From assembly GCA_937921525.1 (NCBI GenBank), contig CAKZUM010000707.1:1-9371 (forward strand): 9,371 nucleotides of DNA, written 5' to 3'. Shown piece by piece: positions 1-6,697 of the stretch. The notes under the pieces are model-generated. The model had not been told where the DNA came from. It saw only the letters and a program-made list of their open reading frames with translations, and made no database searches. The position numbers were made by a program, and so were the translations under genes. This stretch comes from an uncultured Saprospiraceae bacterium. GTDB lineage: Bacteria > Bacteroidota > Bacteroidia > Chitinophagales > Saprospiraceae. Position 1 is the stretch's first letter. The number at the start of each line of letters is the position of its first letter.

Positions 1-153
1 ATCACTATCTTGTACCGTGATTAAGCTCCCTCCTAATGCGGTAATACGGGCGGATGCAGGAAGATTTAAAAATTCATACACATTGTCTCCACCTATTTGA
101 GCGGAAAGATTTAAGGATAAACAAGCAAGTAATAAAATGAAAGAAATACGCAT
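1..153 (-). CDS. porQ: Type IX secretion system protein PorQ, N-terminal part (cut by window edge)
   Basis: The first 51 codons of a minus-strand gene run off the left edge in an open frame. The start is the ATG at 153-151. Residues 1-18 form a Sec signal peptide (basic residue 2, hydrophobic FILLLACLSL core, LSA end), with the mature protein probably starting at Gln19. The following residues IGGDNVYEFLNLPASAR and ITALGGSLITVQDSD match the conserved N-terminus of PorQ, where a GG-x-x-x-Y-x-FLNL-x-x-SAR-x-x-ALGG pattern opens an outer-membrane beta-barrel-like protein. PorQ belongs to the type IX secretion machinery of Bacteroidota and works with PorU, PorV and PorZ in processing and anchoring cargo at the outer membrane. 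Only the N-terminus is visible, so completeness cannot be judged. The gap upstream is entirely hairpin repeat, so its promoter must lie in that repeat or further upstream. Confidence 0.87.
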   Translation of the reverse strand, partial: MRISFILLLACLSLNLSAQIGGDNVYEFLNLPASARITALGGSLITVQDSD

Positions 154-160
154 ATATTTT

Positions 161-395
161 GAATAAAATTTGCTGGACAACGGGAAGTTGTCCAGCAAAA
201 CGTCCCTTTTGTCCAGCACCTTTCTGGTGCTTGACAAATTTATTTTTGAATAAAATTTACTGGACAACGGGAAGTTGTCCAGCAAAACGTCCTTTTTGTT
301 CAGCACCTTTCTAGTGCTTGACAAATTTATTTTTGAATAAAATTTACTGGACAACGGGAAGTTGTCCAGCAAAACATCCTTTTGTCCAGCACCTT
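161..395. repeat. Tandem array of 87-bp double-hairpin units (2.7 copies)
   Basis: Units start at 161, 248 and 335 with an exact 87-bp period; the third stops at about 395. Each unit holds hairpin A (first copy arms 169-181 and 187-199, 13 bp perfect, loop GGGAA) and hairpin B (first copy arms 209-220 and 226-237, one mismatch, loop TTTCT), followed by an AT-rich link. Units 1 and 2 differ at only four positions, all G-to-A or C-to-T going from unit 1 to unit 2. The third unit lacks one T and breaks off inside hairpin B. The array fills the space between the glycosyltransferase stop and the porQ start. On the minus strand each unit carries TAAATTTG (235-242, 322-329), which fits the Bacteroidota -7 box. 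Function unknown. Confidence 0.93.
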
Positions 396-402
396 AAAAT
401 TG

Positions 403-1824
403 TTAGATGGTTTGATTGCTTGTATCGCGTTGACAACGGCGCATGACATAAATTTCATACAAAGCAAAAATACCAACTAAAACATATTCTATCCCCACCA
501 TTCGCAAATCTTCAAAGTAGCTGACATAACTATAATTGATGTAAGTTAGAAAAATTAGTCCAGACCACAAGATAGGAAAACGAAATCTAGTGAACAAGCA
601 ACATACAACAGGCAAGGCCACATACCACGGATGAATCGTCATCGCTAAAAAAAGATAGAGACAGATCGCAAAGAGTAAACCAGAGAAGAGATTACTCCAA
701 TTAGCTTCTTTTTCATTGAATACCCTCCATAGTATGGTCAAAAAAACTGACAAAGAAAGAGCAGGCCCTAACGTTTGAATAACATTATAACCTTTATACT
801 GGAATCCTAACCAACGAATTAGGTAGTAGATGCTTGCATTAAATTCAAATTTTTGAAAATATAGATTCAAACTAGTGCCAAAATTCGATAAAAAAGCACC
901 GCTGAACAATGGAATAAATAGCCCCAATAACACGCCCCCTAAAACCCCAAAAAACAATAGATTATTAGACCAATTAATGGCTTTTATTTTAGCTCTCCAT
1001 ACATCCGAAAGCGTAGCTGATTGTTCTATTTTAATATTTTTTTCACCAGCTAATCGCCAAATAAAAAAAGGTAAAAATATCAAGGGTAACAATTTAGAAG
1101 CAATTGCCCCAGCCATAGCTATAGCACTCAAAACTAATCTCTTTTTTACAGCTATCAACCAAATGCTTAGTAGTAAGAAAAATATCATAGCCCCTTCAAA
1201 ATGAACGTTTCCCATGATTTCAAAAATGATTAGAGGATTCAGGGCATAGAGTAGTACGTTTTTTTCAGGCAGTTGAAAATGTTTTAGCAAGCTGACGATT
1301 AAATAAAGACTTCCCACTTCACATAAAAAAAGGAAGCTCTTTAAAATCATACTAGAACCCAAATAGTCATTTGGAGAACAGTACGCAGCGATAGCAAATA
1401 GCAACTGATTGATTGGTGGGTAGACTGTAAAATAATTTGGAGAATTTAAATGCTCATATAGTTCGGGAGTCAGTCCAGGTACTACAAATTCTTGAGCGAT
1501 ATAGTAGGATGGCAAATGATCAAAAGGATTTATACCATTGACTAACAAACGCCCATCCCATATAAAGCGATAAATGTCATCGGAAAAATTGGGAAAGGCA
1601 AAGATTAATATAAACCGCAAGACTATTCCTAAAGTCGTATAAAATAAGATCGTTTCTTTTTTTGTGCTATAAAAAAAAACAGCTAGATACAAACAGAAGA
1701 AAAGACCATAGTGGGTAATTAAATAAAAAAACTGTGTTCGATCAATTACATATCCTAATATCCAAGTTAAACTTAAAAAGATGAGTGAGGAAAGCAGAAA
1801 TAAGAGTGGTCTTTTATATGGCAT
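403..1824 (-). CDS. Multi-pass GT-C type glycosyltransferase (GT87/mannosyltransferase-like)
   Basis: A 473-residue integral inner-membrane protein with roughly a dozen hydrophobic segments (for example about 7-27, 32-52, 58-78, 158-180, 288-310, 379-411, 416-433, 445-460). Likely role: transfer of a sugar from a polyprenyl-phosphate donor to an envelope glycan or lipid, on the periplasmic face. The sequence shows the acidic first-loop motif of GT-C enzymes, SDDIYRFIWDGR at 81-92, with Asp82/Asp83 the likely catalytic or metal-binding residues, then NPFDHLP (99-105), YPPINQ (135-140), NPLIIFEIMGNVHFEGAM (196-213) and HPWY (398-401). These features recall the polyprenol-phosphomannose-dependent mannosyltransferases (GT87/MptB-like), but donor and acceptor cannot be read from the sequence. 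The ATG at 1824 precedes the first membrane helix, and a -7-like box lies 27 bases upstream. It is separated from porQ only by the hairpin array. Confidence 0.78.
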   Translation of the reverse strand: MPYKRPLLFLLSSLIFLSLTWILGYVIDRTQFFYLITHYGLFFCLYLAVFFYSTKKETILFYTTLGIVLRFILIFAFPNFSDDIYRFIWDGRLLVNGINPFDHLPSYYIAQEFVVPGLTPELYEHLNSPNYFTVYPPINQLLFAIAAYCSPNDYLGSSMILKSFLFLCEVGSLYLIVSLLKHFQLPEKNVLLYALNPLIIFEIMGNVHFEGAMIFFLLLSIWLIAVKKRLVLSAIAMAGAIASKLLPLIFLPFFIWRLAGEKNIKIEQSATLSDVWRAKIKAINWSNNLLFFGVLGGVLLGLFIPLFSGAFLSNFGTSLNLYFQKFEFNASIYYLIRWLGFQYKGYNVIQTLGPALSLSVFLTILWRVFNEKEANWSNLFSGLLFAICLYLFLAMTIHPWYVALPVVCCLFTRFRFPILWSGLIFLTYINYSYVSYFEDLRMVGIEYVLVGIFALYEIYVMRRCQRDTSNQTI

Positions 1825-1850
1825 TCTAGGGTTAGCAACTATTAAAATCC

Positions 1851-1858
1851 CAAAGATA
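1851..1858 (-). promoter_or_regulatory. Candidate Bacteroidota -7 promoter box (TATCTTTG) for the glycosyltransferase gene
   Basis: Read on the minus strand, these bases are TATCTTTG, an exact fit to the Bacteroidota -7 consensus TAnnTTTG, ending 27 bases before the ATG at 1824. No clear TTTG -33 element is seen at the expected distance upstream, so the call rests on one box. Confidence 0.35.
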
Positions 1859-1886
1859 TAATAGTTTCTAATAAATTATACTAATA

Positions 1887-2015
1887 GATACTCGGCAAGC
1901 AGTAGCTTTTATTGTTTTTTAGAGCGAGTTATTTTTTTGAGGCTTTTTTGCAAAAAAGCCTCAAAAATTAACTCGCTCTAAAGGAATATCTCAGACATAC
2001 TTGTTGCCGAGTATC
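1887..2015. repeat. 129-bp nested palindrome
   Basis: Two inverted repeats share one centre at about 1950/1951. The outer arms are GATACTCGGCAA (1887-1898) and its exact complement (2004-2015). The inner arms run 1918-1949 and 1952-1982, including TTTAGAGCGAGTTA / TAACTCGCTCTAAA and GAGGCTTTTTTG / CAAAAAAGCCTC, with about one slipped base in the T-run. About 20 unpaired bases lie between outer and inner arms on each side. It sits between the mscS terminator and the glycosyltransferase start, so it is not needed as a terminator for either. No coding frame or transposase is present. Confidence 0.9.
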
Positions 2016-2030
2016 CAAGCTAAAGAACTC

Positions 2031-2072
2031 AAAACAAAAACAGGCAATCATTGTGTTACCAATAATCGCCTG
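2031..2072 (-). terminator. Rho-independent terminator of the mscS gene
   Basis: On the minus strand the stem starts at 2072 (CAGGCGATTATTG), has a six-base loop GTAACA (2059-2054) and returns as CAATGATTGCCTG (2053-2041). All 13 positions pair in RNA, two of them as G-U wobbles that would be A-C mismatches on the other strand. The T-tract TTTTTGTTTT (2040-2031) follows at once. It begins 37 bases past the mscS stop codon. Confidence 0.87.
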
Positions 2073-2108
2073 CTTTATATTTTAAAGAAAAAAATTGCTG
2101 AAATTTAA

Positions 2109-2969
2109 TTAGCTATTTTTAACATTAAGATCCATTGTTGGATATGGTATACCGATACCTTGTGCATCAAATTCTTTCTTCACGTTTTCTTGCATGTAGA
2201 AGAAAGCATCCCAGTAGTGCTCACTCTTAACGAATGGACGAGTAGCTAAGTTGACAGAGCTATCTCCTAATTCAGCTACTACTACACCTTGCGCAGGCTG
2301 ATCTAAGATATAAGGACAAGCCTTACCAACTTTTAAGATAGCTGCTCTTGCCTTATCAATATCATCACCGTAACCGATACCGTAAGTTAATTCAACACCA
2401 ACCTCTCCTTGACCAGAGATATTAGTGATTACATTACCTGTGATATTTCCGTTAGGAACGATAATTTTTTTGTTGTCTAAAGTTCTTAATACGGTACTGA
2501 AAACACCTAATTCTTCAACAGAACCAACATTACCACCAGCAACATCTACCAAATCTCCTACTTTATATGGCTTGAAGATTAGCATCATTACACCACTAGC
2601 AAAATGGCCTAAACTGCCCTGCATTGCCATACCAATAGCGAAAGTTGCTGCACCAAGAATGGCAACAAAAGAAGTAGTATTTATACCAAAAAATCCTGCC
2701 GCTGCCATTACCACCATTATTTTTAGAAGCGTACTTACTAACGATCCTAAAAATGGCGTAATTGTTTCATCCAGTCCACTTCTAATCATCATTTTCTTTG
2801 CAGCACGAGTTATCATTCCTGCAATCCAAAAACCGATAATTAGAGTTAATACTGCGCCAACGATATTAGGCAATTGTTCTATAAACCAAGGAACGATATT
2901 TCCTATATCAAATCCTGTTCCAGCTGCTGTTTCAGTTGCTGCTTCAACTTTTTGATCTTGTCCACCCAT
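2109..2969 (-). CDS. mscS: Small-conductance mechanosensitive channel, MscS family
   Basis: A 286-residue protein, the same length as Escherichia coli MscS and collinear with it. MscS forms a homoheptameric inner-membrane pore that opens under membrane tension and releases solutes during osmotic downshock. Visible parts: TM1 about 34-57, TM2 about 72-93, the Gly/Ala-rich pore helix TM3 about 97-131 (LGAATFAIGMAMQGSLGHF), the beta domain with FKPYKVGDLVDVAG (132-145) and VPNGNITGNVITN (171-183), and the C-terminal alpha/beta domain ending in IPYPTMDLN (274-282). The hinge glycines matching Gly113 and Gly121 of the E. coli protein are kept (Gly118, Gly126). The two pore-sealing leucines (Leu105, Leu109) correspond here to Phe110 and Met114. 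A strong terminator follows the stop. It diverges from recX across a 191-base spacer in which no clear promoter was found. Confidence 0.95.
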   Translation of the reverse strand: MGGQDQKVEAATETAAGTGFDIGNIVPWFIEQLPNIVGAVLTLIIGFWIAGMITRAAKKMMIRSGLDETITPFLGSLVSTLLKIMVVMAAAGFFGINTTSFVAILGAATFAIGMAMQGSLGHFASGVMMLIFKPYKVGDLVDVAGGNVGSVEELGVFSTVLRTLDNKKIIVPNGNITGNVITNISGQGEVGVELTYGIGYGDDIDKARAAILKVGKACPYILDQPAQGVVVAELGDSSVNLATRPFVKSEHYWDAFFYMQENVKKEFDAQGIGIPYPTMDLNVKNS

Positions 2970-3160
2970 TATTATTAATATTTTTGTATGTTATAAGATA
3001 GAATTTTATTTAAAGACGTTCTCCTTTTTAAGAGGGGTACATTTTTTTAAGACTATTTTAACTATTCTATTATTTAAAAAAAGTGCAATTTTAAGCATAA
3101 TTTATTGAAAATCAATAACAGATAGTAAATTCATATATTTTTATTAACAAAAAATTAATA

Positions 3161-3643
3161 TTGGGTAAATCTTTTTTGACTGACAAAGAACGAGCACTTA
3201 GCAAATTACAGAAATATTGTGCCTATCAAGATAGGTGTCATAAAGAGGTACGATCCAAACTACTAGACTTAGAAATCTATGGGGCAGACCTAGAAGATAT
3301 TATCGTTGATCTGATTGCAGATAATTTTCTAAATGAAGAAAGATTCGCTAGATCTTATGCTAGAGGAAAATTTAGAATGAAGCAATGGGGAAGAGTTAAA
3401 ATCAAACAGGAGTTGAAGTTTAGACATATATCTGCCTATTGTCTCAAAAAGGCTATGGAAGAAATTGATGAAGAGGATTATGTAGATACTCTAGTCCATT
3501 TGATTGAAAAGAAAAAGAAGCAGTATGAGCAGAAAGAAAAAAACTTGTTTAAATTAAAAGGAAAAATAGCTAAGTATGTGATCGGAAGAGGGTTTGAATC
3601 TGCACTAGTTTGGAAATGGGTGAATGAGCTTTTGCCTAAGTAG
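3161..3643 (+). CDS. recX: Regulatory protein RecX, TTG start
   Basis: A 160-residue, highly basic cytoplasmic protein of RecX type. RecX binds RecA filaments and limits RecA recombinase and coprotease activity. The family's tandem three-helix repeats are visible: ALSKLQKYCAYQDRCHKEV near 12-30, DLIADNFLNEERFARSYARG at 50-69, then WGRVKIKQELKFRHIS at 76-91, the most diagnostic block. A third repeat runs from about 105 to the end, with a Lys/Glu-rich stretch at 117-135. The start is TTG at 3161: the frame is closed by TAA at 3116-3118, no ATG, GTG or other TTG lies between, and the next in-frame ATG is codon 73, inside the domain. A second TTG at 3176 (codon 6) is an alternative. It is the only plus-strand gene, facing the nuclease gene. 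recA is not adjacent in this window. Confidence 0.88.
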   Translation: MGKSFLTDKERALSKLQKYCAYQDRCHKEVRSKLLDLEIYGADLEDIIVDLIADNFLNEERFARSYARGKFRMKQWGRVKIKQELKFRHISAYCLKKAMEEIDEEDYVDTLVHLIEKKKKQYEQKEKNLFKLKGKIAKYVIGRGFESALVWKWVNELLPK

Positions 3644-3667
3644 CGTCAAAGAATTGCGTAGGCGTCT

Positions 3668-3722
3668 ATGATTGAAAAAAGTGAGCGACACTTTAAAAGT
3701 GTCGCTCACTTTTTCTAATCAT
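3668..3722. terminator. Bidirectional terminator-like hairpin between recX and the nuclease gene
   Basis: Arms of 27 bases (3668-3694 and 3696-3722) pair around a single central A. The core is GTGAGCGACACTTT / AAAGTGTCGCTCAC, flanked by A-runs on the left and T-runs on the right, so either transcript would end in a GC stem followed by U-rich sequence. One two-base block in the outer part is mismatched. It lies 25 bases past the recX stop and 20 bases past the stop of the convergent gene. The same core recurs at 8756-8788. Confidence 0.8.
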
Positions 3723-3741
3723 GGGCGGGTAGCCAAATAGC

Positions 3742-6465
3742 CTACTTATCCCCACCAATTAATACCTTATAGTCATCAAAAGGTGCATCTCCATCCTTCA
3801 TTTCCAATAAATCCATTAAGGTTCCAGCATAGAGTTCTTCCAAATCTAATTGGGTTTGCTTCGTTCTAATTTCGATCTGTCCCTTATTCAATTGTTCTAG
3901 TCGCCATTTAAAAGTAGCTTGCATTTTGGAAAGAATCCGTTCGTTTATAGCAATGTGATCCGCATCTACATTAAGGGCGGTACAGTCCGAAAAAGCTTGA
4001 TTGTTTCTAGCAATTAATTCTCCTTTGTCTAAAATAAAATAGCCTGTGTGCGACCAATCCGTTTGTTCCGTAATTAATTTTGAATAAAGCACTAACTGTA
4101 AATCTTCTTCATTTTGAATCATTCGTTTTCTGTAATTACTACCTGACCATTTTAAATCTAATACTGCCGATTCTCCTTCTCGTTCCAATACTAAATCCGC
4201 TTTTGCTTTTATTGGAACATCAACAAATTGCCCCTGCAAGTCCATTTCTGTAGCCTTTACTTGCCAACAATTATTTTGTATCGTACTCACCAAACTCCAA
4301 GCGGCATATTTTACTTTATTTAAAAAAGCTACCCGTTCTGGTTCTCGACCATACATCAATAAAGTAGCTCCTTCTCTTGCAAATAGCTGACCTGAGTTTT
4401 CATCTATCCAGTTATTAATAGTTTCTTTTTGGATGGTACTAATATCTATATCTTCATCTTTTAATAACAATTCTATCAAGCGATGTGATAAATTACCCAT
4501 CAGGGTATTGTCTCTTACAACACTTAGAATGGAAGATTTGTGAAGCCGTAATTTGTGTCGAAAGACCCATTGATAAGGATAATACAATAAGGAATTGATA
4601 CTAGTAAAAGTCTCATGCTCTCGATCCTCTAAAAATGCCGCTTCCTGTATTTCCAGTATTGCTTGCGGCTCCGTCAATGGCCGATAGTCTAGCACAATCT
4701 GCTTGGGCATTTGAAAATATCCATCCAAAATAGATGCGTTATCTCCCGTATCCACATCATACGTAATCCCTGCTAAGTCTCCAAAAGTAGCCTCCATATC
4801 TCCCTGCAATGGATGAGATAAGACGACAGAACCTTCTACTCTTTCAGGTATAACTAATACCAAGCGATCAACCGTTTGAAGGATAGGACGTTTTCTCTGC
4901 CAGATCAATCGAGCATTCTTCCTTTGTGGATTTTCTAAATCTATCTGGATATTTTTTAAGAAATTAATTTCTAGTTGATACCATTTTGAAAAGAAGGAGG
5001 CTCGCTCTGACTGAGAAAAATTCCACCATAACAAATCGGGAACCGTTTGGATAAACGCACTAGGATGGTATAAAAAAGGTAAATGATTCATTTCTACCTC
5101 TTTAAATTGCACAGGCGAAGGCGCATAAATTGTCCGAACAATTCGCTCTAATTCTAAATTACTAATGAAATTATAAGAATCTGGTAGTGCCTCCATCAGT
5201 TCTTTAATTCTTTTCGACTGCTCGCTTAGTACTAATAAAGATTGGTTTGTACTTCCTTCTGTCTCAAAAGTTTGAGATGCCCATTTGGAGACATAGTCAA
5301 AGATTTCTATGACCTCTTCTTTAGGTACAGATTTGGTCATACTATACCGTTTCCGCTCAAACCAGAATTGATATTGTTTTTTAATGGCTTCTACATCTAA
5401 GTTGGGTTCTGTTTTTTTTCGTTCCTCTAATTCCTCAAAATATTGGTTAATCGCCGCATACCAATTATCACTATTCAATCCCGGACGACTGGCAATTAAT
5501 CGAGCGATGATTATTGCTAAATCATTTTCTAAGGGCTTCACGGGAAGGGTCACAAACTCAAGCACCTTGTATGGATCTATTGGTCTCCATAAAAATACAG
5601 TAGCTAATTTTAGAATTTGTAAGGTAGGTCGTGCTAAAGAGGCCGACAATATACCAAGGCTTGGTAATTGCTCTTGTACCAAAGCATTATCTAGCACCCT
5701 TGTCTTTTCAGGTATTAGGCAAGCAGGTCTATAAGCTGGATTAAGGTCTAATAATTTTGCAAGGAAGGCGGCAGCATCTGTATCTCGCTTTGCTTTCAAG
5801 ATTAATAAAGAGCCATCTTTTTTTAAATTCGTTTTTACTTGTTTGCCAGAGATAGCACTTTGAAAAACTTGAAGATCAGATGTTCCTTCTATAAGGGGGG
5901 TAGGTAACTGGCTAATGGAGGTGCCATTTGAAGCTAGAGCTTTAAATAGCTGTTGTAAATGATAAGGTAATATATCAAGTGGTTCATTGAGACAAATTTC
6001 AGCGATCGAACTAGGCTTTGCTTCGCAAACAGCTAACACTTTTACAAAGCGATCTGCAAAACCATCTGGTAGGTTGATTTCTCCCTCTTCGCCAATCAAT
6101 GCCTCTATATGCGCCAATGCTGCCAAGCGGTCAGGCATATTTTCTACTATCTCGAAATTCCAACCAGCGAGTAGCAATTCATCTCTTCTTGTTAGCAATT
6201 CCTCGGCAGTAGCTAATTGATCTGCCTCGTAGGCATTTTTATAAAAAGCGGTTTTATTTTCTTTTAAATATTCTTGTAATGCCTGTCTATATTGGGCAAC
6301 TCTTAAATAATCAATATTTTCAGAAAAACCTATTAATCCAAAGTGAGATTCTAAGAGTAGTAATAGTCCATTAGGCCCATGATAATGTACGCCACCTTCC
6401 GTTGTATCTCCATAGGGAAATACTTTTTCTTCTAATTCTAAACCAAAAATAATCTTTAAATACAT
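3742..6465 (-). CDS. AddB-like PD-(D/E)XK nuclease family protein
   Basis: A 907-residue cytoplasmic protein whose C-terminal third is a RecB/AddB-type nuclease domain. The catalytic order is readable: SLLYYPYQWVFRHKLRL (625-641) opens the domain, then GNLSHRL with His661, ATE with Glu740, AKADLVLE with Asp757, AVLDLKW with Asp770 and Lys772 as the D-x-K pair, and LQLVLYS with Gln790. Family members trim DNA ends in recombinational repair, often with a UvrD/RecB-like helicase. The N-terminal two thirds resemble the degenerate helicase part of AddB-like proteins: HGPNGLLLLLESHFGL (29-44), a RVAQYRQALQEYL segment (55-67), TAEELLTRRDELLLAGW (86-102) and VPDLLWWNF (475-483). No Walker A lysine is evident, so it is probably not an ATPase. 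The four cysteines that hold an Fe-S cluster in AddB are not seen; where the first is expected the sequence reads YYPYQW. No helicase partner gene adjoins it. Substrate and partner are inference. Confidence 0.82.
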   Translation of the reverse strand: MYLKIIFGLELEEKVFPYGDTTEGGVHYHGPNGLLLLLESHFGLIGFSENIDYLRVAQYRQALQEYLKENKTAFYKNAYEADQLATAEELLTRRDELLLAGWNFEIVENMPDRLAALAHIEALIGEEGEINLPDGFADRFVKVLAVCEAKPSSIAEICLNEPLDILPYHLQQLFKALASNGTSISQLPTPLIEGTSDLQVFQSAISGKQVKTNLKKDGSLLILKAKRDTDAAAFLAKLLDLNPAYRPACLIPEKTRVLDNALVQEQLPSLGILSASLARPTLQILKLATVFLWRPIDPYKVLEFVTLPVKPLENDLAIIIARLIASRPGLNSDNWYAAINQYFEELEERKKTEPNLDVEAIKKQYQFWFERKRYSMTKSVPKEEVIEIFDYVSKWASQTFETEGSTNQSLLVLSEQSKRIKELMEALPDSYNFISNLELERIVRTIYAPSPVQFKEVEMNHLPFLYHPSAFIQTVPDLLWWNFSQSERASFFSKWYQLEINFLKNIQIDLENPQRKNARLIWQRKRPILQTVDRLVLVIPERVEGSVVLSHPLQGDMEATFGDLAGITYDVDTGDNASILDGYFQMPKQIVLDYRPLTEPQAILEIQEAAFLEDREHETFTSINSLLYYPYQWVFRHKLRLHKSSILSVVRDNTLMGNLSHRLIELLLKDEDIDISTIQKETINNWIDENSGQLFAREGATLLMYGREPERVAFLNKVKYAAWSLVSTIQNNCWQVKATEMDLQGQFVDVPIKAKADLVLEREGESAVLDLKWSGSNYRKRMIQNEEDLQLVLYSKLITEQTDWSHTGYFILDKGELIARNNQAFSDCTALNVDADHIAINERILSKMQATFKWRLEQLNKGQIEIRTKQTQLDLEELYAGTLMDLLEMKDGDAPFDDYKVLIGGDK

Positions 6466-6537
6466 ACGGGTTTGTTCAGTTTACTTTCTGTTTTCGTAAC
6501 AGTTGATAACAATCCGCAATATATGAATATTTTTACA

Positions 6538-6553
6538 TTTTTTAATCAAAAAA
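6538..6553. repeat. Short A/T inverted repeat upstream of the nuclease gene
   Basis: TTTTTTAATCAAAAAA: six T, four loop bases, six A. Read on the minus strand it follows the hairpin at 6563-6591 by about ten bases and gives a T-run (TTTTTTGATT), so the two together could stop transcription arriving from the isomerase gene. On its own it is a weak structure and may be chance in AT-rich DNA. Confidence 0.4.
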
Positions 6554-6562
6554 GTTATTTAC

Positions 6563-6591
6563 TTGTCCCGCAACTTCCCGTTGCTGGACAA
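6563..6591. repeat. Dispersed hairpin, type B copy
   Basis: Twelve-base arms TTGTCCCGCAAC (6563-6574) and GTTGCTGGACAA (6580-6591) with one mismatch and the loop TTCCC. It is the same inside-out arrangement as hairpin B of the array at 209-237 and the copy at 9258-9288. The minus-strand box TAAATTTG follows at 6589-6596. Confidence 0.85.
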
Positions 6592-6599
6592 ATTTAAAT

Positions 6600-6647
6600 C
6601 GCAACTTCCTGTTACTAGACAAATTTATCCAGCAACAGGAAGTTACG
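6600..6647. repeat. 48-bp palindrome of the same dispersed family
   Basis: Arms 6600-6623 and 6624-6647 meet at the centre AAATTT. Four of 24 positions do not pair as DNA, but all four are A-C on the plus strand and therefore G-U wobbles in minus-strand RNA, the direction in which the flanking genes are transcribed. Each half contains a degenerate form of the family core (CAACTTCCTGTTACTAG; CCAGCAACAGGAAG). Confidence 0.87.
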
Positions 6648-6681
6648 GGATAAAGTTATCTGCGCTGCGCTTGATAGTCTT

Positions 6682-6697
6682 ACAGAATAAATTCTGT
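6682..6697. repeat. Small inverted repeat just after the isomerase gene
   Basis: ACAGAAT, two A, ATTCTGT: a perfect seven-base inverted repeat directly abutting the hairpin at 6698-6722. The real loop would be at least TAAA. Possibly part of the 3' end structure of the minus-strand transcript. Confidence 0.55.

Noticed and set aside
161..395. CRISPR array
   Set aside because: The 87-bp units are repeated in full, links included; there are no variable spacers of constant length and no cas genes.
875..1204. Plus-strand open frame of 109 codons
   Set aside because: It lies wholly antisense inside the glycosyltransferase gene, has low-complexity Asn/Lys/Pro-rich composition and matches no family.
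1887..2015. Insertion sequence ends
   Set aside because: The arms enclose only another palindrome with no coding capacity, and no target-site duplication is visible.
2425..2955. Plus-strand open frame of 176 codons
   Set aside because: Antisense shadow of mscS; the opposite strand has clear MscS motifs over its full length.
5384..5734. Plus-strand open frame of 116 codons (and a smaller one at 5987-6220)
   Set aside because: Both are antisense to the AddB-like nuclease gene and show no domain, signal or start context.
2109..6465. An operon of mscS, recX and the nuclease as one defence or repair system
   Set aside because: recX is on the opposite strand, and strong terminator-like hairpins separate the genes at 2031-2072 and 3668-3722.
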